DNA of 41,209 nt from Lachnospiraceae bacterium (GCA_029053015.1 JAIDHX010000032.1:1-41209), one strand, 5' to 3'; shown: positions 1 to 8,145, counted from the first letter of the stretch. Notes: generated by a model from the sequence alone, not told the origin. Translations and numbers: made by a program.

Positions 1-197
1 GCGGGGAGGGCTATCTGGGGACGCTGCTTAAGATTGTAGGAATTACATATATTTGTGAATTCAGCGCGGGAATCTGCAAGGATGCCGGATTTGCTGCCGT
101 GGCAGGTCAGATAGAGGTTTTGGGGAAGCTTGCGGTTATGTTTGCGGGGCTGCCGGTGCTGTTTGCGGTTTTGGAGCAGATACAGAGTTTTTTATAG
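1..197 (+). CDS. spoIIIAD: Stage III sporulation protein AD, 3' end (partial)
   Basis: The window opens inside this gene; the frame begins at base 3 and ends at TAG 195-197, giving the last 64 residues. The piece contains EGYLGTLLKIVGITYICEF and a hydrophobic C-terminus (GLPVLFAVLEQIQSFL), as in the C-terminal membrane region of SpoIIIAD. The family forms part of the SpoIIIA-SpoIIQ channel between mother cell and forespore. The identity is supported by position: spoIIIAE starts 13 bp after the stop with its ribosome binding site (AGGAGGG) overlapping the stop region. The start of the gene is outside the window. Confidence 0.85.
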   Translation, partial: GEGYLGTLLKIVGITYICEFSAGICKDAGFAAVAGQIEVLGKLAVMFAGLPVLFAVLEQIQSFL

Positions 198-210
198 GAG
201 GGAACGCCGC

Positions 211-1275
211 ATGTCGGTTGACATTACAAAAATTTGGGACGAGTACGGTATGGGGGGGTTAGAGCAAAAGCTGTCCTCGCTGTTTCCCGACAAGCAGTTT
301 CATCTGGAGGATATGTTTTCCCAAATCCTGTCGGGGGATGTCTGGGGAGGGATTTCTCATGCGGCGCAGTCCTTCTTTGGCGATATTACCGCAGAAATTC
401 ATTCTGTCAGGGAAATTTTTATCTGGATTATGCTGCTCGGGATTGCGGCGGCGCTGATAGCGCATTTTGTTGAAATATTTGACAACCACCAGATTGCGGA
501 TATTGGTTTTTATTTCACCTATCTGCTGATGGCGGTTATATTGATGAAATGCTTTATGACGTCGGCGGCAGTGGCCGTCAGCACCATGCAGAATATTGTC
601 AACTTTATTCAGATATTTATTCCGGTTTACTTTTTGTCGGTCGGGGTTGCAACAGGAGCCGTCACAGCCGTTGCGGGCTATCAGGTGGTTGTCCTGCTTA
701 TCTATCTGGTGGAAAATGTACTGCTGTCCATTATTCTGCCGCTTATCAACAGTTATGTGCTGCTGGCGCTTATCAATGGTCTGTGGATTGAAGAAAAACT
801 GAGCCTGCTGGTGGAAGGGATGGAAAAGGTGATTCGCTTTCTGCTGAAGGCATCGCTTGGGCTGATAACCGGTTTCAGTCTGCTGCAATCAATGATAACG
901 CCTGCTATTGATTCGGTAAAGGCGACGACGCTGCAAAAAGCAGTGGCGGCAATTCCGGCAATCGGGGATGCGGCCGATGGCGTTGTGGAGGTGGTGCTTG
1001 GCTCGGCAGTGGTAATCAAAAACAGCATTGGGCTTGTTATGCTGATTTTGCTTCTGGTGATTGCGGCAGCGCCTCTTGTGAAGATTCTGGTCATGTCTTT
1101 TTTGTTGAAGGCAGCCGCAGCGCTTCTGGGAGTGGTAAGCGACAAGCGGATTACGGCGTGCACGGACAGGGTGGGATGCGGCGGACAGCTTTTGTTCAAG
1201 ACGGCGGGAACCTCCCTGCTTCTGTTCATGATTACCATCTCCATTGCAGCGTATACCACAAACCGCGGCTTCTAG
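211..1275 (+). CDS. spoIIIAE: Stage III sporulation protein AE
   Basis: A 354-residue polytopic membrane protein. The ATG at 211 is preferred over in-frame codons further upstream because AGGAGGG (197-203) lies at ideal spacing and the upstream frame lies inside spoIIIAD. After about 65 mostly polar residues it has repeated hydrophobic helices (residues 69-90, then about 100-125, 130-180, 185-215 and more), typical of SpoIIIAE, the largest membrane subunit of the SpoIIIA complex made in the mother cell under sigma-E. That complex, with forespore SpoIIQ, is needed for sigma-G activity after engulfment. The gene sits between spoIIIAD and spoIIIAF, in the order known from B. subtilis. Length is normal for the family. 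No defect is seen. Confidence 0.95.
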   Translation: MSVDITKIWDEYGMGGLEQKLSSLFPDKQFHLEDMFSQILSGDVWGGISHAAQSFFGDITAEIHSVREIFIWIMLLGIAAALIAHFVEIFDNHQIADIGFYFTYLLMAVILMKCFMTSAAVAVSTMQNIVNFIQIFIPVYFLSVGVATGAVTAVAGYQVVVLLIYLVENVLLSIILPLINSYVLLALINGLWIEEKLSLLVEGMEKVIRFLLKASLGLITGFSLLQSMITPAIDSVKATTLQKAVAAIPAIGDAADGVVEVVLGSAVVIKNSIGLVMLILLLVIAAAPLVKILVMSFLLKAAAALLGVVSDKRITACTDRVGCGGQLLFKTAGTSLLLFMITISIAAYTTNRGF

Positions 1276-1321
1276 AGAAACGCTTTCATCAGAATTTTTA
1301 TCAAAAAGAGCGGAGGCAGAA

Positions 1322-1852
1322 ATGGGAGACAGACTGTTACAGATTGTAAAGCAGACGGGTATTTTTATTGTATGTGCGCAGATGATTCTGCATTTTAAGC
1401 CGGCAGAATGTTATGAAAAGTATATCAGGCTCTTAATCGGTATTATGGTGCTGGCGCAGCTTGTTGCAGCAGGGGCTGTGGTGTTCGGCAAAGGGGGTGA
1501 AAATTTCTTTGACGGGCGTGTGGATTACTACAAGGGGCTATTTGCACAGAGTATGGAAGGGGCGGATATGGCGGAGGCGGAAGCACTTTTGGAAAAAATG
1601 ACAATGGAGGAGGTGCAGGCAAGAATTAACCGGATAAGAGAGGAACGGGAGGCGGCATTGCAACAGAGCGACACAGGAGAGCGGCAGGATGCAGAACAGC
1701 CGCAAAGTGACATGGATGGGCGGCAGGACGCAGCGCAGCAGTCGGGGACGGTACCGGAGAACGGGGCAGAGTTGTGGGAACAGGACGCGCAGCCGCCGCT
1801 TGGAGAAATTGACATACAGATTGACAGGATCGAGGTGAAGACCGGTGATTGA
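1322..1852 (+). CDS. spoIIIAF: Stage III sporulation protein AF
   Basis: A 176-residue protein starting at ATG 1322 behind a GGAGG-like site (1312-1318). An earlier in-frame start at 1244 would lie inside spoIIIAE and is not favoured. Two hydrophobic segments near the N-terminus (about residues 12-24 and 35-57) anchor the protein; the rest is soluble, as in SpoIIIAF of the SpoIIIA channel. Odd feature: residues about 115-150 are very rich in Gln, Asp and Ala, with a degenerate internal repeat (QSDTGERQDA then QSDMDGRQDA), probably a replication-slippage expansion in the linker. The 3' end overlaps the GTG start of spoIIIAG by 8 bp, suggesting translational coupling. Confidence 0.9.
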   Translation: MGDRLLQIVKQTGIFIVCAQMILHFKPAECYEKYIRLLIGIMVLAQLVAAGAVVFGKGGENFFDGRVDYYKGLFAQSMEGADMAEAEALLEKMTMEEVQARINRIREEREAALQQSDTGERQDAEQPQSDMDGRQDAAQQSGTVPENGAELWEQDAQPPLGEIDIQIDRIEVKTGD

Positions 1853-2471
1853 AAAAGTAAAGGCAATGGCAAAGGACAAAAATAACCTGTTGGTGCTTGT
1901 ACTGGCCGGCGTTCTCCTGATGGTGATTGCCCTGCCCATAGACAATGGGAAAAAGAATGAAAAAGCCAGTGAAAAGGAAGGCAGTGCTTCGGAAAGCACA
2001 AATAACAGCAGTTATTTATATGCAGAAGAGGAAAATACAGGCGCACAGGGACAGCTGTATATGGGAAGCGCGGAGGAATATACCGCTATGATGGAGAAAA
2101 AGCTGGAAGACCTGCTGGGACAGATGGAGGGGGCGGGAGAGGTACGGGTTATCATCACCCTGCGTTCTTCCTCTGAGAAGATAGTGGAAAAGGATGCGCC
2201 GGTTTCGCGCACTGATACCGCAGAGGCGGATTCGGGTGGGGGGACACGCACGGTAAATTCCGTAGAAACAGGGGAAAGTACGGTATATGCAAATGAGGGA
2301 AATTATTCAGAACCATATGTTATTAAAACAATCAGTCCACAGGTAGAAGGCGTTGTGGTGCTGGCGGAGGGGGCGGGAAGCGGTTCGGTGAGCAAAAACA
2401 TAGTTGACGTCATTCAGGTCTTGTTCGGAATCGACGCCCATCAGGTCAAGGTAATAAAGTTGGGGACATAA
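1845..2471 (+). CDS. spoIIIAG: Stage III sporulation protein AG
   Basis: A 208-residue bitopic membrane protein with a GTG start at 1845, overlapping spoIIIAF. One transmembrane helix (about residues 13-30) is followed by an acidic, low-complexity stretch and a soluble domain containing SAEEYTAMMEKKLEDLLGQM and GEVRVIITL, typical of the ring-building motif of SpoIIIAG. In B. subtilis SpoIIIAG forms a large ring between the two membranes around the forespore, related to type III secretion ring proteins. The C-terminal part (VVVLAEGAGS, then VQVLFGIDAHQVKVIKL) completes the ring-building fold. Expression is expected from the sigma-E promoter of the whole operon, upstream of this window. Confidence 0.93.
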   Translation: MIEKVKAMAKDKNNLLVLVLAGVLLMVIALPIDNGKKNEKASEKEGSASESTNNSSYLYAEEENTGAQGQLYMGSAEEYTAMMEKKLEDLLGQMEGAGEVRVIITLRSSSEKIVEKDAPVSRTDTAEADSGGGTRTVNSVETGESTVYANEGNYSEPYVIKTISPQVEGVVVLAEGAGSGSVSKNIVDVIQVLFGIDAHQVKVIKLGT

Positions 2472-2562
2472 AATAGGCGGTAGAATGCATAGAGGGGACA
2501 TAGGGTTAATATAATAAATTAGTAAAAATAACTGGCAGGCAGCCAGTAAAGGGGAGAAAGAC

Positions 2563-3312
2563 GTGAAAAACATTTTAAAAAAGAATCAACTTATGATTAC
2601 CGCGCTGGCAATTATGATTGCCGTTGCAGGCTATCTGCAATTTGCGGGGACCAATCTGGAAAAGGAAGAGTATCTGCCGGCATCGGGTGATGCACATACA
2701 TCGGACCAGACCAGTGTGGAAAATTTTACGGCAGGTAACGTGACAAATGACTATTCTCTGGACGGTCTGCTGGATTTGTCCGAGGAAGACCTTACTTCAG
2801 ACCAGTCGCTCACAGATATTGCGAGCCTGGATTCGGACGTGGATGAAATTGCGGACAATTATCTCGATACGGGAATGGACGTAAATTCCAATCCTGTGGA
2901 GCCGGAGACGCCTACAGACGGAGAAATCCCTGGGGAAGCTGTATTTACGGGGACAACGCCCGTGACCAGTCTTTCCGAAGCCAAGCTTTTAAAAGAGCAG
3001 GTGCGTGCCCGCAACAGAGAGACCCTGATGGAAATCATCAACAGCTCAACCCTTAGCGACGAACAGAAGCAGAATGCAGTAGATACCATGGTGGCGATGA
3101 CAACGATTGCCGAGCAGGAGATGGCGGCAGAAATCCTGCTGGAAGCAAAGGGATTTCCTGATGTAGTTGTCAGCATCAGCGACGGCAGCGTGGACGTGGT
3201 AGTAAACGCCACTGAACTGACAGAAGCCCAGAGGGCGCAGATCGAAGACATAGTAAAACGTAAAACAAACATAGAAGCTGCCAATATCGTAATCAGCACG
3301 ATTGTACAGTAG
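2563..3312 (+). CDS. spoIIIAH: Stage III sporulation protein AH
   Basis: A 249-residue protein with a GTG start at 2563 behind GGGGAG (2551-2556). One transmembrane helix (residues 10-27) is followed by a long acidic linker and a C-terminal domain (about residues 140-249) with SEAKLLKEQVRARNRETLMEI and SISDGSVDVVVNA, as in the YscJ/FliF-like domain of SpoIIIAH. This is the mother-cell partner of SpoIIQ. The 91-bp gap after spoIIIAG is longer than elsewhere in the operon and holds a small hairpin (CTGGC 2532-2536 with GCCAG 2542-2546) and a TATAAT hexamer (2510-2515) without a clear -35, so an internal promoter is possible but not shown. Confidence 0.93.
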   Translation: MKNILKKNQLMITALAIMIAVAGYLQFAGTNLEKEEYLPASGDAHTSDQTSVENFTAGNVTNDYSLDGLLDLSEEDLTSDQSLTDIASLDSDVDEIADNYLDTGMDVNSNPVEPETPTDGEIPGEAVFTGTTPVTSLSEAKLLKEQVRARNRETLMEIINSSTLSDEQKQNAVDTMVAMTTIAEQEMAAEILLEAKGFPDVVVSISDGSVDVVVNATELTEAQRAQIEDIVKRKTNIEAANIVISTIVQ

Positions 3313-3331
3313 AGGAAGAATGTGGTATACT
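3302..3331 (+). promoter_or_regulatory. Probable promoter of the deoB leader
   Basis: TTGTAC (3302-3307) and TATACT (3326-3331) are 18 bp apart, and TGG precedes the -10, giving an extended -10. The promoter overlaps the 3' end of spoIIIAH. A transcript from here would carry a 5' leader of about 235 nt containing the long hairpin and the octamer repeat listed separately. Read from sequence only; the transcription start is inferred. Confidence 0.5.
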
Positions 3332-3353
3332 ACATATAAGCAACGAGCGGTGC

Positions 3354-3418
3354 GAAAAAAGACAGAAATAAATTTGCGTCGTGCTTGCACGTAAGAAAAT
3401 TTATTTCTGGCTTTTTTC
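3354..3418 (+). repeat. Long hairpin in the deoB 5' leader
   Basis: An extended inverted repeat: GAAAAAAG (3354-3361) pairs with CTTTTTTC (3411-3418), the 13-bp arm 3363-3375 pairs perfectly with 3397-3409, and CGTGC (3380-3384) pairs with GCACG (3387-3391) around a 2-nt loop. A second small hairpin, GGGC-GACA-GCCC, follows at 3422-3433. The T-run lies inside the stem, so a simple terminator is not an exact fit, although some termination is possible. I match it to no known riboswitch class. Confidence 0.6.
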
Positions 3419-3464
3419 ATAGGGCGACAGCCCGTGAACGAGCCGAAGCATAGCGAAGGCGAGT

Positions 3465-3520
3465 GACACCGCGGTGTCGAGATACCGAGATACCGCGGCA
3501 CCATGGTACTGCGACACCGG
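3465..3520 (+). repeat. Degenerate 8-bp tandem repeat (about 7 units)
   Basis: Seven consecutive octamers in register: GACACCGC, GGTGTCGA, GATACCGA, GATACCGC, GGCACCAT, GGTACTGC, GACACCGG, starting at 3465, 3473, 3481, 3489, 3497, 3505 and 3513. The consensus is about GRYACCGM. Variation is mostly purine for purine or pyrimidine for pyrimidine. The first two units form a perfect 14-bp palindrome (3465-3478). The array lies in the deoB leader, about 50 bp before the start codon. Confidence 0.7.
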
Positions 3521-3573
3521 ACTATACCAGCTTGCACGCAAAGCGAAACGCCTGCGTGCAGATAGGAGCTAAG

Positions 3574-4725
3574 ATGAAGAGAGTTTTTCTAATTGTACTG
3601 GACAGCTTTGGAATAGGCGCCATGCCGGATGCGCCGGCATTTGGTGACATAGGGGTAAACACACTGGGGACGGTTGCGGGAAGTCCCCGGTTTTGTGTGC
3701 CAAACCTGAAAAAACTGGGTTTGTTCAACATAGACGGCGTGGATTGCGGCGAAAAGGAAGCAGAGCCTTTGGCGCGCATCGCACGTATGACGGAGCTTTC
3801 GGCGGGAAAGGATACTACGATAGGGCATTGGGAAATTGCCGGCGTCTGCTCCAAGGAGCCGCTCCCGGTCTATCCGCAGGGCTTTCCGGAGGAAGTGCTT
3901 TCCGCATTTTCAAGAGAGACAGGGCGGGGCGTGCTCTGTAACGCGCCGTATTCTGGCACGGAAGTAATTAAGGATTTCGGGGAAGAGCATGTCAGGACGG
4001 GCAAGCTGATTGTCTATACCTCGGCGGACAGCGTATTCCAGATTGCGGCTCATGAGGATGTAGTGCCGGTGGAGGAGCTTTACGAATACTGCCGGACTGC
4101 CCGCAGGATTCTGACGGGCAGGCATGGCGTCGGCAGGGTGATTGCGAGACCCTTTACGGGGGAGGCGGGCAGCTATGTGCGCACGCCGCGCCGTCATGAT
4201 TTTTCCTTAAAGCCGCCTGCCGTTACCATGCTGGATATGTTGAAGGAGGCGGGAAAGTCCGTGATTGCTGTCGGCAAGATTTATGATATTTTTGCAGGGC
4301 AGGGTATCACGGAGCATGTATACACGAGCGGCAACGCCGAAGGGATCGAGAAGACACTGATGTATCTTGACAGAGAGTTTGAAGGACTCTGCTTTATCAA
4401 TTTGGTGGACTATGACATGCTCTATGGACACCGCAACGACATCGACGGCTATGCGGCGGCGCTGACAGCATTTGACCGGCGGCTTCCTGAAATCATGGAA
4501 AAGATGCGGGAAGATGACATTCTGATGCTGACTGCCGATCACGGCTGCGACCCGGGCTACACCGTATCCACGGACCACTCCAGAGAATATACGCCTTTTC
4601 TGATGTATGGGAAAAAAATCCGGCAGGGGAATCTGGGGACGAGAGAAACCTTTGCAGACATAGGGGCAACTGTGTTACAATACTTTGGTATCCGTCCCGA
4701 TTTTGACGGAAAAGGAATGTTATAG
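3574..4725 (+). CDS. deoB: Phosphopentomutase
   Basis: A 383-residue cytoplasmic enzyme that interconverts ribose/deoxyribose 1-phosphate and 5-phosphate, linking nucleoside salvage to the pentose phosphate pathway. The alkaline-phosphatase-superfamily metal sites are visible: VLDSFGIGAMPDA (Asp10), the activated-threonine region GKDTTIGHWE (about residues 79-87), and the C-terminal metal motifs DYDMLYGHRNDIDGY, TADHGCDP and STDHSREYTPF. Length matches the family (about 390). ATG 3574 is chosen because TAGGAGC precedes it; the same GCAGATAGGAGCT string precedes argR. It probably forms an operon with prfC (19-bp gap). No deoxynucleoside operon genes are beside it, so its place after spoIIIA is a lineage arrangement rather than a catabolic operon. 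Confidence 0.95.
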   Translation: MKRVFLIVLDSFGIGAMPDAPAFGDIGVNTLGTVAGSPRFCVPNLKKLGLFNIDGVDCGEKEAEPLARIARMTELSAGKDTTIGHWEIAGVCSKEPLPVYPQGFPEEVLSAFSRETGRGVLCNAPYSGTEVIKDFGEEHVRTGKLIVYTSADSVFQIAAHEDVVPVEELYEYCRTARRILTGRHGVGRVIARPFTGEAGSYVRTPRRHDFSLKPPAVTMLDMLKEAGKSVIAVGKIYDIFAGQGITEHVYTSGNAEGIEKTLMYLDREFEGLCFINLVDYDMLYGHRNDIDGYAAALTAFDRRLPEIMEKMREDDILMLTADHGCDPGYTVSTDHSREYTPFLMYGKKIRQGNLGTRETFADIGATVLQYFGIRPDFDGKGML

Positions 4726-4744
4726 AAATTTGGAGGAAAAAGAC

Positions 4745-6340
4745 GTGGCACTGAACTACGCAGACGAAATAAACAGAAGAAGAACTTTTGCAATTATATC
4801 GCACCCCGACGCGGGCAAGACGACCTTGACGGAGAAATTTCTCCTCTACGGCGGCGCCATCAATCTGGCGGGAAGCGTTAAGGGGAAGGCGACCGCGAGG
4901 CACGCCGTATCAGACTGGATGGAGATAGAGAAGGAAAGAGGTATTTCCGTGACCTCCTCCGTACTGCAGTTTGAATATGATGGTTTCTGTATCAATATTC
5001 TGGACACGCCCGGCCATCAGGATTTCTCGGAGGATACCTACCGTACCCTGATGGCGGCGGATTCGGCGGTCATGGTAATCGATGCTTCCAAGGGCGTCGA
5101 GGCACAGACGAGAAAGCTTTTCAAAGTATGTGTTATGCGGAAAATCCCTATCTTTACCTTTATCAATAAGATGGACAGGGATGCCAACGATACCTTTGAT
5201 TTGCTCGATGAGATTGAAAAGGAACTCGGCATCGCTACCTGTCCTGTCAACTGGCCCATCGGTTCCGGCAAGGGATTTAAAGGCGTGTATGACCGCAAAA
5301 AAAAGGCGGTGCTGACCTATTCCGACACGGAAAAGGGAACCAAAGAAGGTGAAACCACGGAGATTTCTTTGTCCGACAGGGAAAAACTGGTTTCCGTAAT
5401 CGGTGCGGAAGCGGCGGACAAGCTGTTTGATGAAATAGAGCTTTTGGACGGTGCAAGCGCAGAGTTTGATATCGAAGAGGTCAGAAGCGGCGATTTGACG
5501 CCGGTCTTTTTCGGCTCGGCGCTGACGAACTTCGGTGTGGAATTCTTTTTGCAGCATTTTCTGGATATGACGACGACGCCCCTTGCGCGCAAGGCGGATA
5601 TCGGTATGATTAACCCCGTAGAAAATGAATTTTCCGCGTTTGTCTTTAAAATTCAGGCAAATATGAACAAGGCGCACAGGGACAGAATCGCATTTATGCG
5701 TATCTGTTCGGGCAAATATGACGCGAGCATGGAAGTCCGCCACGTGCAGGGGGACAAGGTGATGCGCCTTTCCCAGCCGCAGCAGATTATGGCGGATGAG
5801 AGAAAGATACTGAGCGAGGCGTATGCCGGCGACATTATCGGCGTGTTTGACCCGGGTATCTTTTCCATCGGCGATACGCTGTGCATGCCGAAGGAAAAAT
5901 TCTGCTATGAAGGAATTCCCACCTTTGCGCCGGAGCATTTTGCAAGGGTGCGCCAGATGGACACCATGAAGAGAAAGCAGTTTATCAAAGGCGTGTCCCA
6001 GATTGCGCAGGAAGGCGCCATCCAGATTTTTCAGGAGTTTAACACCGGTATGGAGGAAATCATTGTGGGCGTGGTCGGCGTGCTGCAGTTTGACGTCTTA
6101 AAATACCGTCTGGAAAATGAATACAATGTGGAAATCCGCTTGGAGCCGCTGCCCTATGAGCATATCCGGTGGATTGAAAACAAAGATATCGACATGAACA
6201 AACTGACAGGTACCTCGGACATGAAAAAGATTCAAGACCTGAAAGGGAATCCCCTTCTGCTCTTTGTCAACGCATGGAGCGTAGGCATGACGCTGGAGCG
6301 AAACGAAGGGCTGAAGCTTTCGGAATTCGGCAGGAATTAA
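4745..6340 (+). CDS. prfC: Peptide chain release factor 3
   Basis: A 531-residue translational GTPase that recycles RF1/RF2 from the ribosome after termination. GTPase motifs are intact: P-loop SHPDAGKTTLTE (residues 19-30), switch I RGISVTSSV, DTPGHQDF (G3) and NKMDRD (G4). Elongation-factor-like domains follow, ending LSEFGRN. Length equals the E. coli protein (about 529). GTG 4745 is chosen because TGGAGG (4731-4736) precedes it and the N-terminus then aligns with the family (RRRTFAIISHPDAGKTT). The frame is open back to 4685 inside deoB, but that has no good ribosome binding site. The stop is followed within 12 bp by copy 1 of the structured repeat. Confidence 0.95.
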   Translation: MALNYADEINRRRTFAIISHPDAGKTTLTEKFLLYGGAINLAGSVKGKATARHAVSDWMEIEKERGISVTSSVLQFEYDGFCINILDTPGHQDFSEDTYRTLMAADSAVMVIDASKGVEAQTRKLFKVCVMRKIPIFTFINKMDRDANDTFDLLDEIEKELGIATCPVNWPIGSGKGFKGVYDRKKKAVLTYSDTEKGTKEGETTEISLSDREKLVSVIGAEAADKLFDEIELLDGASAEFDIEEVRSGDLTPVFFGSALTNFGVEFFLQHFLDMTTTPLARKADIGMINPVENEFSAFVFKIQANMNKAHRDRIAFMRICSGKYDASMEVRHVQGDKVMRLSQPQQIMADERKILSEAYAGDIIGVFDPGIFSIGDTLCMPKEKFCYEGIPTFAPEHFARVRQMDTMKRKQFIKGVSQIAQEGAIQIFQEFNTGMEEIIVGVVGVLQFDVLKYRLENEYNVEIRLEPLPYEHIRWIENKDIDMNKLTGTSDMKKIQDLKGNPLLLFVNAWSVGMTLERNEGLKLSEFGRN

Positions 6341-6352
6341 GGTTTGGAGTGG

Positions 6353-6559
6353 TAATTGCGAAGGGCAAGGATGGGAGCATATTCCGGCAATATATGCTCC
6401 TCAAAGCCGAATGTGCCGGACATTCCATCAAGCCCAGTAATGCAGAAGCCAGTCGGGGAACGCCCCTCCTGCCTTCTATGGTCTTGATTTCATGGCACAA
6501 AAGGCTTTTCGAAGCATATATTGCCGGAATATGCAGCCAAGTCGTGAACTTTGCAATTA
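6353..6559 (+). repeat. Structured intergenic repeat, module A, copy 1
   Basis: About 207 nt that fold as one long hairpin. The basal stem pairs 6353-6363 with 6549-6559 (10 of 11). The main arm is a perfect 22-bp inverted repeat, 6377-6398 with 6513-6534. Inner stems include GTGCC/GGCAC, ATCAAG (6427-6432)/CTTGAT (6483-6488), and a terminal GGGG-AACG-CCCC hairpin near 6454-6465. A homologous copy lies at 31669-31871, and stem positions that differ between copies do so in pairs that keep base pairing. The prfC-transglutaminase gap (6341-6858) contains no convincing gene. Confidence 0.8.
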
Positions 6560-6659
6560 TCTAACCAAGTGTAGATAGTTGCTTGTGGAACTTTCAGCCA
6601 GGGACAGGAAATAGGCAATTATAGACCATTTCCATAACTTGCAGAAACTGAACTCCCGA

Positions 6660-6794
6660 ATTGTACACATGGTATATTCCATAAGCAGACCCTTGCTTAC
6701 CGTCGGTACTTAGCGAGGTATTTTCGAGCTTAGTACCGCTACGGTAAGCTTGGAGCGAAAGCGAGTCTGCGTTGGAATATACCATGTGTACAAT
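6660..6794 (+). repeat. Structured intergenic repeat, module B, copy 1
   Basis: A 135-nt hairpin element. The outer stem 6660-6681 pairs perfectly with 6773-6794 (22 bp). GCAGAC (6685-6690) pairs with GTCTGC (6765-6770), and GCTTACCGT (6695-6703) with ACGGTAAGC (6741-6749). The apical part CTTAGCGAGGTATTTTCGAG (6709-6728) and the segment GCGAAAGCG are nearly identical in copy 2 (31956-32090), while the stems are replaced by different but complementary sequence. The conserved block continues to about 6828 (GACAAC, GCATAGTTT, AATCACC). Confidence 0.8.
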
Positions 6795-6858
6795 GACAAC
6801 GGCATAGTTTCTATATTTTATAATCACCTATTAAAGCGAAAGGAAAAAAGGAGAAGAT

Positions 6859-8145
6859 TTGAAAAAATTTCGCAGACTGGTACAAAGGGGAATACATGCG
6901 GTATCGGCGGCTTTACTTGCCGCGCTTCTGCTTGCCGCATGTGCCATACCGAAAGATAAATCGGAAGAGAAAACCGGTTCTTATTCCGATGCTGCTGCAG
7001 AGGGCACAGAGCAGGATGTGCAGACGGTGGAAAGCATGCATACGCAGGAGCCGGAGACTGCAGAAGGCGGTGAGACAGACGGCGGGGAAGAAGCTGTCAC
7101 ACTTTCCAAAGGAGACCATAACGGCCGATACTGCTACGACACTCTGACCGAGGAGGAGCAGGCGTGGTATGCGGACATGTATGAAATTGTGGATGGCATG
7201 TACACAGGCGCGGCACTGTCCCCGCAGGGCTATGGAACCGTGGCGGAACAGGAGATTGACAGGATTTTCCAGTGTGTGATGATTGACCATCCGGAGCTGT
7301 TTTTTGTGAAGGGCTACAGCTACACCACCTACACGCGGAACGAGGAAATTGTGAAAATCAGCTTTGAGGGCGATTATACCATGAGCGCCGCAGAAAGAAA
7401 GCAAAATCAGGAACTGATTGACGCGGCGGTGGAAGCGTGTCTTGCCGGCATAGACAGCGAAGCATCCGAATACGAAAAGGTAAAGTATGTCTATGAATAC
7501 ATTGTGTTGCACACGGACTACAATCAGGACGCGCCCGAAAACCAGAATATCTGCTCCGTGTTTGTGGGTGGAGAGTCGGTATGCCAGGGCTATGCGAAGG
7601 CTGCCCAGTATCTGTTTGATAAGCTGGGCATTACGTCCACTCTGGTGGTGGGAACTGTAAGCGATGGACAGCGGCATGCGTGGAATCTGGTATGGGTGGA
7701 CGGAGAAAGCTATTATCTGGATGTGACGTGGGGAGACGCCTCGTACCGCGCCTATGATAAGGAGGAGAACGAGCTGCCTGTGCCGCCCATCAATTACGAC
7801 TACCTCTGTGTTACGACGAAAGAACTGTTACAAACCCATGAGCCGGATAACTTTGTGCCCCTGCCGGAGTGCACGGCGACAGCCGCCAATTACTATGTGA
7901 TGGAGGGCGCCTGCTTTGACAGCTATGAGGAAGAGGCGCTTACAGCGTTTTTTAATAATGCTTCTCAGGAGGAAAGGGTAACAGTAACCTTAAAGTGCAC
8001 CAGTGAAGAGGTCTATGCTGCTTTTTTTGAGAGGCTGATTGAAAATCAGGAAATATTCCGCTATCTGGATTCCGGCGGCGGACCCATTACCTATGCAGCA
8101 ACCCCCGACAGACTCTCCCTGACTTTTTGGCTTGTGAACGAATGA
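6859..8145 (+). CDS. Transglutaminase-like lipoprotein
   Basis: A 428-residue predicted surface lipoprotein with a TTG start at 6859 behind AAGGAGA. The signal peptide is basic then hydrophobic and ends in a lipobox LLAAC (Cys28). A low-complexity acidic linker (about 30-85) precedes a transglutaminase/protease-like core with the triad visible: Cys242 in ESVCQGYA, His273 in QRHAWN and Asp288 in YLDVTWGD. Proteins of this type are usually thought to be extracytoplasmic cysteine proteases or crosslinking enzymes; no substrate can be inferred here. About 130 residues after the core show no known motif. The gene has its own upstream gap with the structured repeat, so it may be monocistronic. An asp23-like gene with its own promoter follows. 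Confidence 0.85.
   Translation: MKKFRRLVQRGIHAVSAALLAALLLAACAIPKDKSEEKTGSYSDAAAEGTEQDVQTVESMHTQEPETAEGGETDGGEEAVTLSKGDHNGRYCYDTLTEEEQAWYADMYEIVDGMYTGAALSPQGYGTVAEQEIDRIFQCVMIDHPELFFVKGYSYTTYTRNEEIVKISFEGDYTMSAAERKQNQELIDAAVEACLAGIDSEASEYEKVKYVYEYIVLHTDYNQDAPENQNICSVFVGGESVCQGYAKAAQYLFDKLGITSTLVVGTVSDGQRHAWNLVWVDGESYYLDVTWGDASYRAYDKEENELPVPPINYDYLCVTTKELLQTHEPDNFVPLPECTATAANYYVMEGACFDSYEEEALTAFFNNASQEERVTVTLKCTSEEVYAAFFERLIENQEIFRYLDSGGGPITYAATPDRLSLTFWLVNE

Noticed and set aside
3465..3520. CRISPR array
   Set aside because: The units are 8 bp, contiguous and degenerate, without spacers; no cas genes are present anywhere in the window.
3340..3573. A known riboswitch in the deoB leader
   Set aside because: None of the conserved cores I know (purine, TPP, SAM, lysine, cobalamin, T-box) could be recognised; only hairpins and the octamer array are seen.
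4910..5938. A 342-codon open frame on the minus strand
   Set aside because: It lies wholly antisense to prfC, which has all GTPase motifs; no ribosome binding site or protein-like motifs. Other long antisense frames over deoB, recN, rqcH and the lipoprotein were rejected for the same reason.
6353..6828. Insertion sequence with its own transposase
   Set aside because: No transposase-like frame exists in either copy, and no clear target duplication flanks them; only a non-coding repeat is supported.
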